The notes under the pieces: generated by a model
Told to the model about the DNA's origin: nothing
What the model saw: only the letters and a program-made list of their open reading frames with translations
The model's database searches: none
Assembly (NCBI GenBank): GCA_963971225.1
Contig: OZ020267.1
Span: forward strand, 806,001 to 870,000
Length of the DNA: 64,000 bases
Source: Melieria omissa
Lineage: Eukaryota; Arthropoda; Insecta; Diptera; Ulidiidae
Direction: 5' to 3'
Shown: positions 22,753 through 33,432 of the stretch, in pieces
How the letters are laid out: each line of letters opens with the position of its first letter
How positions within the stretch are numbered: position 1 is the stretch's first letter
Position numbers and translations under genes: made by a program

Positions 22753-22959
22753 GACACCCCGGATTAGGGAGGTTCCGCTGTGCTACCTTAGCCAGCTACG
22801 ACCAGAACCAGATCTGGAAGTAGCCGTTTCCAGCCGTCACCACGTGGAGGTGTTAGCACACGCTTCCATCAGCCAGCTCAGTTACGGCACGTACACTTTC
22901 CAGTGTTACATGTTGATCCCCCTGAGTGACTGACGGCACGACGGCCACAAATAACTATT

Positions 22960-23302
22960 ACTTTTGACTTTTATTTCATCGTAAAAAATAACAGTTATAT
23001 TGTGATTTTTTTCGGTTAAATATATCAAGCAATTTGAATTTTTCCAAAACTGACTAACAGGTCTTGTAGCTCAGAATGTCCGGTCTGCTGAGATCTGTAG
23101 AGACAGACACGAAATAACAGAGATGTTACTTGGTGAAATTTACGGACCAATGCAGAATAGCACACTGTCTTAATTTTTTTTTTAATAGAAAGTTTTTTAT
23201 TAGTCTAATGAATTCAAAATTTGCCGCGCAAACATTTATAACCGACGCTAATGATGTAGATGTCATATGAATTGAATAAATGCATTTTTTCTTCCGCTTT
23301 TA
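22960..23302. other. Short spacer between LINE and mariner
   Basis: AT-rich sequence with no reading frame or recognised motif. It is the continuation of the pre-insertion target DNA interrupted by the LINE. Confidence 0.5.
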
Positions 23303-24253
23303 CCTTGTGACCGAAAAGTTTCTCGGAAATTTTAAATAAAACGCAAAATTCTTAATCTTCATCAATATTTATTTTATCTCCTTCAAAATATGCTCCATTA
23401 GAAGCGATATAAGCGACATATGCCAACGTTTCTTCCAATCATCAAAACATTTTTTATAGGCGCTTTCCGGTATGGCTTTGAGTTCCCTCTGCGAATTCTG
23501 TTTTACGTCTTCTATGGATTCAAAACGCGTTCCTCTGAGTGGTAATTTGAGTTTGGGAAACAGGAAAAAGTCACACGGTGCAAGATCAGGTGAATACGGT
23601 GGCTGTTCGATGGTATTTATTGAATGTTTGTCCTTAAAATCGTTGATAATGTTGGCTCGGTGCGAGGGAGCATTATCGTCATGAAAAATCCATGAATTAT
23701 CCTTCCACAATTGAGGCCGTTCACGGCGGATATTTTCACGCAAACGTCTTAAACCAGTCAAATAATAGTCTTTACCGACTGTTTGTCCTTCAGCGAAGAA
23801 TTCATGATGCACCACACCACGAATATCGAAGAAAACAATCAGCATTACCTTGATTTTCGAGCGACTTTGGCGTGGTTTTTCGGTTTCGGCTCGTCTGTTC
23901 CTCTCCATTCCGATGATTGTTGGCTTGTTTGCATGTCGTACTCGTAGACCCATGTCTCGTCACCAGTTATGATGCGTTCCATGAAAGTTGGATCGGAATT
24001 GGCACGATCAAGCACGTCCAAAGAGACCTGTTCACGGTACTCATTTTGAAGAAAATTCTCAACAAAATCGCAACGCACTACTGAGGTGAACTGGTTTCAA
24101 CAGCTGCCGTAAACAAACTGTCTGACAGATCGCGCTCATTTTTGGCATAGTAATTAAGGACAGTGCTACCAACCTACAGAAACTTAAAATATCGAAAAAT
24201 ATACAGCGCGCGAATTTTAAATGAGAATTTCCGGAAACTTTTCGGTCACAATG
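23303..24253 (-). mobile_element. Internally deleted mariner (DD34D) transposon
   Basis: Inverted ends TTGTGACCGAAAAGTTTC (from 23305) and its complement (to 24251) lie between TA dinucleotides, as expected for a mariner target site. The body is about 950 bp against the usual 1.3 kb. The transposase starts only at the catalytic domain; the N-terminal DNA-binding region is gone. The three catalytic aspartates are visible: TGDETWVYEYD (near 23950), HDDNAPSHRA, and SPDLAPCDFF. The last two are separated by 34 residues, which defines DD34D mariners. One frameshift near 23860 separates the first Asp from the other two. The copy cannot move on its own but could be mobilised in trans through its ends. 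Confidence 0.93.
23369..24078 (-). pseudogene. mariner transposase, N-terminal deletion and frameshift
   Basis: The coding remnant consists of two overlapping frames, about 24078-23860 and 23930-23369. It ends with the usual C-terminal KRWHMSLISLLMEHIL-like stretch and a stop close to the inverted repeat. See the enclosing element for catalytic motifs. Confidence 0.9.
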
Positions 24254-25198
24254 TATGAAACGACGATACACCAAATTTCAATGCTGTGCGGCTTACGATT
24301 TCGAAGCTATTCCATATAAAAGATTTAAGTTGTATGTGCGGTGCCACGCCCCCTTGGTAAATACCCGCCCCATTCCCTCTGTGGAAAGATATGACTAAAT
24401 GGTAAATTCGTATTAAGTTTCATTTAAGTGCGAGTAACAGTTACAAAATTATGCGGATAGTTTGGGTCAAACAAATGTGCCACGCCCCTTTTCCAACGCC
24501 CATTTTATTTTAACAGTAGATTAACACATCACGGTACACTAACTTTCAATGCTGTGCGAAAGATTTGAGTTGTATGGGCGGTGCCACACCCCTTTGTTCA
24601 ATACCCACCCCATTCCCTCGGGCGAAGGATATGATTAAATAGTAAGTTTGTACCAAATTTAATTGATGTGTGATTTATGGCTCCAAGGTTATTGTCTAAA
24701 AATGTATTCTTGTGGTGCCACGCCCGTCAAACAAACCCGCCGAAGGAAGTATCCAAGTTGGTCCAGTCGTTTTCAAGTTTTAAGTAGCCGATTGGACCAC
24801 GATTTATTTTTATAGATATAGATTGAAGTTCAGTTAAAAGCAAATCTTTGCCGTATTGAAAAGGCATAGCCTTCATAAGTTATGCTTAGGAGCGATCTCC
24901 TGCAATCAAAGAATGAACAAAAAGGTTTTGAACAAAATGTTAATTGGCAGGAGGAGTACTCATTCCAAAACAAAAAAAAAATTGAAAATTGAAAAATTTA
25001 CCGTTTGGCTGCTTAACCAAATGAACTGAATATTAGCAGTTAATCGACTAATTGAAAATTAACGCTTTACCGAGTAGTTTCGTTCGATTATTTGAATCGA
25101 TTGAACAGAATTCGCTTAGTCGAATATCAAGCCCTAAGAACTATGTTGACGAAAATTGGCATCATGTGATCACGGATGCCACAGTTGGTTACTTTTAA
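24254..25198. repeat. Degenerate tandem repeat of unknown type, then plain AT-rich DNA
   Basis: Two diverged copies about 237 bp apart share TTTCAATGCTGTGCG, then GATTTRAGTTGTATGKGCGG, TGCCACRCCC and CCCATTCCCTC (near 24281-24385 and 24550-24625). A third partial GGTGCCACGCCCGTC occurs near 24714. No reading frame is seen. The rest up to 25198 is featureless. Confidence 0.6.
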
Positions 25199-26152
25199 CA
25201 CTAGGAGTACCGGGTTTGGCTTTATACCTACTACTACCGTGAGCAGTCAAATGACGGTATCAGAGCTTTTAACGAAATCAGTTGAATCTGAAGAATTTTT
25301 TTATTGTAAGCATTAAAAACACATTTATTTATGTTTTTATATGTAAAAATGTATAGTTTTTGCAAAGCTATTACCAGCGATAAAGCGATGTGAAACTGGG
25401 AGAGTAAGCCGATTTTTGTGCGTTTTTTGCAATTCACGTACACAGTCCGTGTGTGCTGGCAGTGATCAGCTCTTCACTGTGTCTGCTCTTTTCCCGATAT
25501 TAGGGATTAGGGATTCCTTACAATTATTTGCTTTTTAAAGTATGTTCTCATTAATTTTCTGGATTAAATGCCAACACATGAACTTTTTTGGTTTCATTAT
25601 GTAAATATTAATGAAAAATATACCAAAGAACACAAAGCTAAATGCATTGAATATGACAGGGTCAATTGCCGTCCTTTGTATTTCGCATTTCTTCATTTAG
25701 CGAATCTCTAACGATCAGGTATGCTTTTTTCCTAAATGCTGTAGTTTGACCGCAGGGTTGTTTTTTTGAATGCAGCTTATAAAATCTTAATTTAATTGAA
25801 TTAAAGTCATACCCAAAGATTATTTTGACGCTTTTGGGCAATAATATATTTTTCTAGTCAATTTTATACAAACGTATTACAAAATGGCACCAAATATATA
25901 CAAATAAAAAGACAAATTTCTTTGGTCACAAAAAATGACTCACACCAGCTACACTGGCAATTTGAAATCAACTAGAACAACAACCCCGTTTTAGAAATTT
26001 ATATGGAGGAAAAAGTACCTTCCTGATCAAGCTTGGGCCCTACTAGTAGGCCCCAAAGTTGCAATTTTGCAATAATTTAGTGTAATTCTGTGCATGTATT
26101 TCTACCGGCTCTCCCAGTTTCACATCGCTTAATCGTTGGCTATTACTCGTGA

Positions 26153-27098
26153 ACTGCCAATCGCCGTTCGGTTTCGGCGTTAAACTGTAGGTCCCCTCCC
26201 CCCCTTTCCCCATCCGTTTGAGTCAGTGACTACGTGACGCGAAACTGAGAGGAGAAATGATTTTTAGACCATTTTTTGCTTTTTCCAATCGTCCGACAGT
26301 GTACGGGTTTTTTTACCCAAACATTCGCACAGCACCGGTTACCAGTCAATTGTTTGCATCTTAAAGTGATAACTTTTCTTATTTGCTGTAAATATAACGT
26401 TGCGAACAATCTTGTTTTCCTGGTCTAAGTAATTTTGATTGTTACCCGTACCAACAAAAAGCAGAAATAAATTATTTCATACGCTAAAGTCAGCAGATAT
26501 TCGGTTGCTTTTTCCTTCAGTTCATGTCTCATTGAGTTTGCCGTTTCTAGTGCAGCAAGGAACAGTGATGGCAAGTTGAACTCATTTCAAACGCAGAGCT
26601 GCAACACAAGCAATTCAAACGTTAAGGCTTTGAGGGCAATCAGCAAAAACTGAAGTAAAATCATATTAAAACACGTTGGAACATACTTATGACGTTTTTC
26701 AGCAACAACATTTTTTTGGAAATCAATTTCCTATAAACGTACTACAGAATGAAAGAAAACAAACAATTACTTTATTTGCAAATAAACTTCGAACGCACCA
26801 GCAGCCCTTGCCCTGACTTTTGTATGGCGAATTTGCTGTACGAACCCTAATCAACTCTGGGGCCTGGTTTGACCGAATTTGCGACTCTGGGGCCTGGTTT
26901 GACCGAATTAGCAACCGTGACTCCCCTCAGTTTCGCGTCATGTAGTCATTGGTTTGAGTTGTGTGCTGTAACATATGTTGGCAAAAACAGTGTTGCATAC
27001 ACAGTTCAAAAACGGGTGAAATATGTGGTATCACAATGGGCCTTTCAGGCATCCGAGTGTGTCTCTTATAGGGGCAGCCACCGCAACCTAACCTAACC
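26153..27098 (+). mobile_element. Retroposon insertion with 12-bp target duplication
   Basis: TATTACTCGTGA is repeated exactly at 26141-26152 and 27099-27110. The insert ends on its right with AACCTAACCTAACCTA, preceded by GGGGCAGCCACCGC, which looks like the 3' tail of an insect LINE or SINE. Inside are a 28-bp inverted pair (26226-26254 with 26920-26947, TGACTACRTGACGCGAAACT) and a 30-bp tandem duplication (26854-26913, ACTCTGGGGCCTGGTTTGAC). So it is itself composite. No coding frame is seen. Confidence 0.6.
26854..26913. repeat. Tandem duplication, two 30-bp units
   Basis: ACTCTGGGGCCTGGTTTGAC followed by CGAATT occurs at 26854 and again at 26884, with slight divergence in the last bases. 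Confidence 0.85.
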
Positions 27099-27766
27099 TA
27101 TTACTCGTGACCATAAATTTCATGCTTTCACACACAACACGTAAAATATTGCTTTTGTTACATTAAAATTCATAAATATATAACAGTCGGTTGCAAGACA
27201 TAGGTTCTTGTAAAATTTGTACCATCTTTGACTTTTTTGTGAATGGTTTAGCTTTATTTCCATGGCTACGTAGTTAACCGTCATTTGACCGCTAATGGTA
27301 GTAGTAGGTAAAATCGATTATAAAAAGAAAACAGATTGGCAGATTGCAAAATTTTAGAATATTGAGCTTAGTGCAAAATTTTAAAAGTCAAGGAGAATCG
27401 GTACTTAAACCGTTTTCGAGCTCCGGTTAATCAAAAAGTGAAAACCGTCAAATGACCGCTCCCGGTAGTTCTAGTGTTAACCAAAATACGTAAATTTTGG
27501 TGGAGTGGCAACCGTACTTGTGCTACAATACTATTGTCATCTGGCAATACTGCAGTCAAATCATAACAAGTGTGCCGTATTCTCAGCAGTTTGTTTTTGT
27601 TTTGTTATTGCTTGCAAGATACTTTGCTAAAACTTTCTGTTTGTTAAAAGTTGAAAGAAAACCTGGCGTTATAAGGTAAGGTACCATCTTGGTGCCATCG
27701 ATATAAAAAAAACAACTTTATTTTCCTCATCGGAATTTGGTTGATGTGCAGTGGCGCCCTCGCTAA

Positions 27767-28910
27767 ATGTGGAAATATGCAATAACTTTACGGCAATGCA
27801 GTCGCACAGCACTGCTTGCAACGCAATATGAACGTAAAGCAATGGTAAGCGTAGCAGCCGTGTACCTGATTGAGTTGGAGTTGATAACTTTCCTTCCCCT
27901 GCAGTCGATAAATCGGTCTTACTGCCAGGAGGAGAAAGACCACCCGGGTCCTACCAATGAATATACCGCACCCACTGTGCTGGTCGAAAAGGATGACCAC
28001 ATCACATTAATTGGTCTGAACCGTGAGCATACACGCAACTCGGTGGACAGTGGAACTGCGCGGCGCATATGTAAAGCACTCGCCGCATTCGAAGCTGATA
28101 GCAGCTCTGCAGTGGCGGTGCTGTACGGTGTCGGAGGTTCATTTTGTACCGGGAATGACCTTGTCGAGTTGGAGCAGCAGCTAGAACATAAAGATCTTGA
28201 ATTCCTTCAAAGGCGAGAGGGTGGCGTAGGGCCGACGCGACGACATTTGCATAAACCGGTTGTATGCGGAATTAGTGGTTACTGTGTGGCCGGCGGCTTG
28301 GAGCTAGCGCTGCTTTGCGACCTGCGTGTCATGGAGGATACGGCAGTGCTGGGCTTTTTCAATCGAATACGGGGTGTGCCGCTTAGTGACGGTGGTACGG
28401 CACGTCTGCCTGGCATGATCGGCTATGCCCGCGCCATCGATTTGGTATTAACAGGACGGCGTGTGTGTGGCTGGGAGGCATTACAGCTGGGGCTAGTGAA
28501 CCGCTTAGTAGCGACAGGCACAGCGCTTGGTCAGGCGGTAAATTTAGCCTTTTCGATTGCTAAATTTCCCATGGCAGCATTACAACACGATCGCAGTGCA
28601 CTCTACGCTAGCCGGTATGAGCAAAAGGACTTTAGTGCTGCTGTGCAGCAGGAAATGCTGTCGGTGTCAGAGGAGGTGCGCCGAGAGATTCAGGAGGGTG
28701 TCAGTCGATTCCGGAATTGTAAGTAGTAGAGCGCATTTGGGGCGTTTGATTTATTGTCGACTTACTAAATGCTCATCCGAATATGTTACAGCTGAAACGA
28801 AAGGGGCCAAAACGAGCTCGTGGCATATAAAATCAAAAACTATTCCCGACTGGGAAATGGAGGAAATCGCCCATGAAAAGCGTGCAGCCAAAGAAAAATT
28901 AAAAAGATGA
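27767..28910 (+). CDS. Crotonase-fold enzyme (enoyl-CoA hydratase/isomerase family), copy 1
   Basis: Exons 27767-27844, 27905-28718 and 28792-28910 give 336 residues. The first intron is 60 bp and in frame (GTAAGC to CCCCTGCAG); the second is 73 bp, phase 1. The N-terminus (MWKYAITLRQCSRTALLATQ) resembles a mitochondrial targeting peptide. Crotonase hallmarks are the oxyanion loop YGVGGSFCTGNDL and the second loop CGISGYCVAGGLELALLCDLR. In this family the enzyme acts on CoA thioesters. The first catalytic glutamate (rat ECHS1 Glu144) is kept in LELAL. The position 20 residues on (Glu164) is Asn in GFFNRIRGVPLSDGG, and the oxyanion Ala is Thr. Ordinary hydration is therefore unlikely; carnitinyl-CoA-dehydratase-like or another reaction is possible. 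The last exon codes a charged tail (PDWEMEEIAHEKRAAKEKLKR). Confidence 0.9.
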
Positions 28911-29845
28911 AATTGAATGGCAAAAGGAGGAAGAAGGAGGTTGTTATAAAAAGCTGAGCCTTGTGTAATTTGAGAGGATTTTAGCAGAATATTTTCTTCT
29001 TTCCTGCCTTTATGCCTCCGAGCAAAATACAGTTTTAGCAAAATATACACGTTTTAAAAAAAATTTACTGAGTTAAAGATAAAAATGGCCAAGTCTTATT
29101 TATGTGAGAAATTTCTAAAACCGTTCCTCAAATGGTTGAATGGTAAATTTAAACAGGCGTCAGTGACTTCCGACGGATCATGGTTCGAAGTTTGAACAGA
29201 CATTCTTTGTAAATAATCGGCTTCAAGTTGCTGAATCCGCCACTCTTAACAAATTATTATGCTAGAATTTGAGGTATGTTCAGCCACTAAGCAAATAAAC
29301 ACATTCATTTATTTGCTTAGTGGTTCATCTTCTGATCAGTTTTTAGCACTTCTGGGAACTCGGAAGTCGATGCAACATATTTGTTTGGCTCTGTATTTTT
29401 TCATTTGGTTGGCAAATTATACAAGTTTCATATAACTTCCGTTAAAGTAAATGTATTTTTCATATCAAATACTAAAAACGACAGCTTAACAGAAAAAAAT
29501 TATATATATATATATATATATGTGTACTTCATAAATCATTTTATATATAGAAAGTTTAGAAAGTTCCACACAACGAAATCCCGAAAACCCCCAGGATTGC
29601 CATTTGTAAATCCCGAAATCCTGGGGCATCCAAAATGTTCGGGATTGAACACTTTAGTTGAATTCATGGTATAGCAAAATATATCTCTGCTGGCAAGGCT
29701 GATTAGAAAACCGACGCTGCCACAGCAGAAGAAACTGAATTTCCGGATTATTAGCGATACGGATGGCATCACCAGCCATACCCTGTGAACGCAATTCCAG
29801 AAATAAATAAGTTGCTTCGATAGTTGTAAGACCATCGGGGGAAAT
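28911..29845. other. Spacer between the tandem crotonase genes
   Basis: This 0.9-kb stretch holds the 3' region of copy 1, the promoter of copy 2, a TA microsatellite (29500-29521) and the second copy of the dispersed repeat described at 17448. No coding frame is convincing. Confidence 0.5.
29479..29610. repeat. Copy 2 of a dispersed repeat, with a TA microsatellite inside
   Basis: Same-orientation match to 17448-17570: CGACAGCTTAACAGAAAAAA, then ACACAACGAAATCCC and GGATTGCCATTT. (TA)11 at 29500-29521 sits between the matching blocks. Confidence 0.7.
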
Positions 29846-31061
29846 ATGCTGCGTCAGTTGGTCAAGCAGCTCACCAGGAATGGCGTGCTCCCTGCTGCTA
29901 CCAGTGATCTGCAGTCTCTTGCAAAGCGCAGCATCTGTGGCACAGCAGTGCTGCAGAAGGAAAAAGGTATGTGACATAATTGAGGTCTTAGTCCTGAAAG
30001 TAAGAATACCTGATGGTTCTCCTCATTGCAGTTGACGCGAAACCAGAGTCCATCGAGCAGGGTGTGCTGGTGGAGAAGGAAAAGGGCGTAACGTTGATCG
30101 GCATCAATCGGCCACGGCAGCGTAACGCTATTAACTCCCGCACCGCTGCCCAGCTGTGCGAGGCGTTTGATAAGTTCGAGACGGACGAGACATCTCCTGT
30201 GGCTGTGCTGTATGGCGTGGGCGGCTCCTTCTGCGCCGGCTACGATATTCTCGAGCTGGGCACAGACGGTGGTGACCAGGTCAGTATCGACATACTGATG
30301 GCACACGAGGGGTCGGTAGGTCCGACGCGTCGCCACATTTCGAAGCCGGTGGTGTGCGGCATTAGCGGCTACTGCATTGCGAATGGACTAGAGTTAGCGC
30401 TGATGTGTGACTTGCGCGTAATGGAGGAGACGGCCGTGCTCGGATTCTTCAATCGACGCTTCGGGGTACCTGTGATTGATGGCGGCACCGCCCGATTACC
30501 AGCGATGATTGGCTTCTCGAGGGCCCTCGATCTGATTCTGACGGGCCGGCCTGTCGGCGCCGAAGAGGCACTCTGCATGGGCGTGGTTAACCGCGTTGTG
30601 CCTTCGGGTAGCTCATTGTCTGAGGCAATGCAGCTGGCACATACCTTAGCTAAGTTCCCGCAGGGAGCGCTCCGTCACGACCGAAACTCTCTGTACTCGG
30701 CGGTATTCGACGCGTCCAACTTCAATCAGGCCATACAGAACGAGGTGATGTACACGTCGAAGGAGATCATAGAGGAGATGCAGGCGGGCATTAAATGGTT
30801 CATAAAAAGTAAGGACCTGAGCATGAATTTGTTGCTGGCACTGCTGTTAACTGTTTGCTTACAGCTTTCAAGAAGGACACCCATTCGTGGCTGAAGCGAG
30901 ACAAATCGATGGCCGATTGGGATGACGATGACGTAGCCGCGGCAGCCGCCAAAGTGGAGGAAGAAAAAAAAGCAGCCGAGGCAGCCCGTATTGAAGCCGA
31001 AAAAAAGGCCAAAGAGGAAAAGCTAAAACAGAAAGAGGGGAAAAGCGCAAGCGAAAAATAG
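29846..31061 (+). CDS. Crotonase-fold enzyme (enoyl-CoA hydratase/isomerase family), copy 2
   Basis: Exons 29846-29966, 30032-30808 and 30865-31061 give 364 residues, with introns of 65 and 56 bp, both phase 1. The first exon codes a likely mitochondrial presequence (MLRQLVKQLTRNGVL, later AKRSIC). The core matches copy 1: YGVGGSFCAGYDI, CGISGYCIANGLELALMCDLR and GFFNRRFGVPVIDGGTARLP. Here the oxyanion Ala is present, the first catalytic Glu is kept, and the second is again Asn. The last exon codes a lysine/alanine/glutamate-rich helix (EEEKKAAEAARIEAEKKAKE) after SWLKRDKSMADWDDDD, homologous to the shorter tail of copy 1. The last intron sits at the same place in both genes, and each begins with a small 5' exon, so they are tandem duplicates. 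AATAAA at 31211 is a likely polyadenylation signal. Confidence 0.92.
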
Positions 31062-33432
31062 TAGTCAACTTTGGCCTGCAAGCAATGGTCGTACTCCAGT
31101 TGAATTTAATTGAGTAGTTTTTCGTGAATGGGTTTTTAACTGATGAAATTCACTCATCTCAATGGAGTAGATGTTGAGTGTTGGAAAGCATCTAATGTAT
31201 TTTTGAGAACAATAAAACATAAAAAATGCGAATGAAAATTTAAATCGATGGTCTCATTCTCTTAAACCTCTACTCCTTTTCAAGATCGATGTCAGAAGAT
31301 TCTTTCTGAAATTACTTTTATATTTTCTAAAATCGAACTTGAAATGGTATAGAATTGTTTTTGATATTAAACATTGGACATAACAATTTTTTTTTGCTTT
31401 GCAAAAAATCGCATAGTTCATATGGATTGTAAAAGATATACTTCAAGAAAGTATTCTGGGACTTTTCTTATTTGTATTAACGGCACTTTAAATTTTCTCG
31501 CCAAGCAGCTGAGAAGTCATGAGCTTTTCCCACTCCTTAATGTGTGTTAGAGGGTATGTAGGGTTTAAATCAATTCATTTTATAAAATTTTCTTCAATCA
31601 TAGAGCTGAGTTGATTGGAAAAGTGAAGTAAAAAGGAAGATAGCGCCTAATAGTAGAAAAGTTTAAGCGACCGGCGGTGGACCATTTAAGAAGCACACAC
31701 TCCGAAATGGAAGAAGCGGTTGCCTTTTCTACCGATCGTTGATAGCTTCCTTCGGCAAGAAATTGCAAAGCCGTCGCCAAATTCAATTCTGGCGGAATGG
31801 AGCACTGCCTAAGAAAAGGTTTCACTTCGGACTGGTCGTTCTCAGCAATACTGCCAATAAAATAACCCAACTCAATGAATAAAATAAAAAATCTTATAAA
31901 ATTTAACTATTCCCTTTTTCATTTGAACATTAAAAGCAAACAGCTGATTGAAGGTTTGTTAATTTGCTAACAATCGGATTCGAAATAAACTTCGAATGTG
32001 ACAATTCCGCTCGGATTGCAGAACACCTCTTCAAATCGGAATCGGATTTAGTTCCGATTCAAATCCGATTCCGACTCGGATTCTGGAACAGGGCTGAATA
32101 AGTACTTTTCTCACATATGACAAACCTGCTTACGCGAATTTGATGCCATAATGCTAACTGCCGATTGCCTTGTGCAATACTGTGAACACGCTAGGAATTA
32201 AAAAATCAGCCAGAACAACCCTTCAACACTCATAAGGGCCCGTGCGTGGTCTCAAATAACTGTATGTATGCTCAAGGCCCAACAGATTAAATCGCACCAA
32301 ATATGTTTGTTTACGCAAGTCCATGCGTTCCTTTTTATTTGCGTTTGTTTTGCCATAGGCGCACAATTAGAGGTAATGAAAACGAATAGAAATGATCAAA
32401 AAAGAGAACAATTTGTATTATTATTGTTATTTACGTAGTACTCAACAATTTGTATGCAATATAATATATATTTGTTGTAATATTTTGTATTTTTAAGGAT
32501 AACACGTATATTTTACAATATTTTATCATAAATACTATTTTCCCCATGCTAAATGTTTGTAGCTCTCTACATGTATAATAGTTTGTGTTAAGCTGCAGGC
32601 TTCGAATGTGGATTTTGCTTGCATTTGACTTGTGCAGAGATAAAACATAGTTATTTAAAATCATTTTAAGTATTCCAAGGGACCATCTATTTCACAAAGG
32701 AACCACAAGTCTTGCCATGAATCCTCACCCGAACTTCAGTTCTAGTTGTAGCGTAGAAATAGGTGTTCAGTGGAAACGAAAAAAAATTGGCTGTGTGAGT
32801 ACATGTGTGTGTGTGTGTGTGTACGCATGTGCCGGACCGACGACATATGCACTAAACAAATTGGAGCTTCTGTGCTTTTCTCTTCATTTTTTGGTGTTTT
32901 AAATTCTGACGTTACAAAAAAAAACTGACGACTGATTTCAGATTCGTGCCATGTTGCCAAAACGGTAATTAATAAACCAAGACGGAAAATAATAGTGCAA
33001 TGTTGTAGAGTTTAGATGCGGCGCCGGTAGTTAGTGACCGCCTTTGAATGATTGCAAGTAAATATTCATTCCATGTGTTTTATTTAATTTCATGAATTTC
33101 AGTTCAAGTTTGACTTGAACCTTACGGCCCCAACCCAACTAGGCTTTCATTTTATTTCAATAGTGCTTTTGATTTGTCAGCCGGCCTTAATGATTTTTGC
33201 GAGCTGCTTACCAAGTGCCCTCTTAATTCCTCACCAACACAGACACTTTGACTATAACTAAGACTACGACGTTTACACACTATCCACTAACGCTGCAGAA
33301 CTTATCACCGCCAATGCTGCCATTTATTAAACGATATTCCCCCACTCCGAAGCGAGCACATTTTTCTACACGTTTTCAATTCTCCTGCTGCTCAAATACG
33401 CCCGCGCTCTGCGCTCGCAGCTTTTGTGCGCT
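31062..33432. other. Spacer with a Harbinger relic and a TG microsatellite
   Basis: Between the crotonase pair and the first desaturase. It contains a HARBI1-like fragment (31598-31870), a cluster of repeated GGAATCGGATT/AATCCGATTCC words (about 32035-32085) and (TG)n at 32804-32822. TTTATT at 33323-33328 read on the minus strand is a possible polyadenylation signal of the desaturase. Nothing else is seen. Confidence 0.5.
31598..31870 (-). pseudogene. PIF/Harbinger (HARBI1-like) nuclease fragment
   Basis: A 90-codon frame contains IPPELNLATALQFLAEGSYQ followed by RSVEKATASSISECV. It resembles the N-terminal region of Harbinger nucleases (LATLRFLAxGSYQ and a following S.S). The catalytic DDE part is absent, so it is a fragment of a dead DNA transposon. 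Ends were not found. Confidence 0.6.

Larger units (their letters stand above)
17699..22945 (-). mobile_element. Full-length non-LTR retrotransposon (LINE; EN + RT + RNase H type)
   Basis: The element is bounded by a perfect 14-bp target-site duplication, CACAAATAACTATT, at 17685-17698 and 22946-22959. It runs on the minus strand, is about 5.25 kb long, and ends 3' in a short AACC-repeat tail instead of poly(A). It has two reading frames: ORF1 (22752-21457) and a broken ORF2 (21448-17842) coding endonuclease, reverse transcriptase and RNase H. A C-terminal RNase H and non-poly(A) tail point to the I/LOA group of LINE clades; clade assignment needs a tree. The intact duplication and only two single-base breaks in ORF2 suggest a recent insertion. 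Whether it sits in the Acf intron depends on where the missing first Acf exon lies. Confidence 0.95.
25199..27476. mobile_element. TTAA-flanked piggyBac-like element, non-autonomous and interrupted
   Basis: TTAA stands at both borders (25195-25198 and 27477-27480). The tips are inverted: CACTAGGAGTACCGGG on the left and, read from the right, CACTAGAACTACCGGG. Subterminal sequence also pairs (CTACTACTACCGTGAGCAGTCAAATGACGG with CCGTCATTTGACCGCTAATGGTAGTAGTAG near 27280). TTAA plus CACTAG-type tips fit the piggyBac superfamily. The 2.3-kb body has no transposase frame; about 0.95 kb of it is a later retroposon insertion (26153-27098). A second inverted pair (AGCGATGTGAAACTGGGAGAG near 25385, complement near 26108) lies inside. 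Confidence 0.65.
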
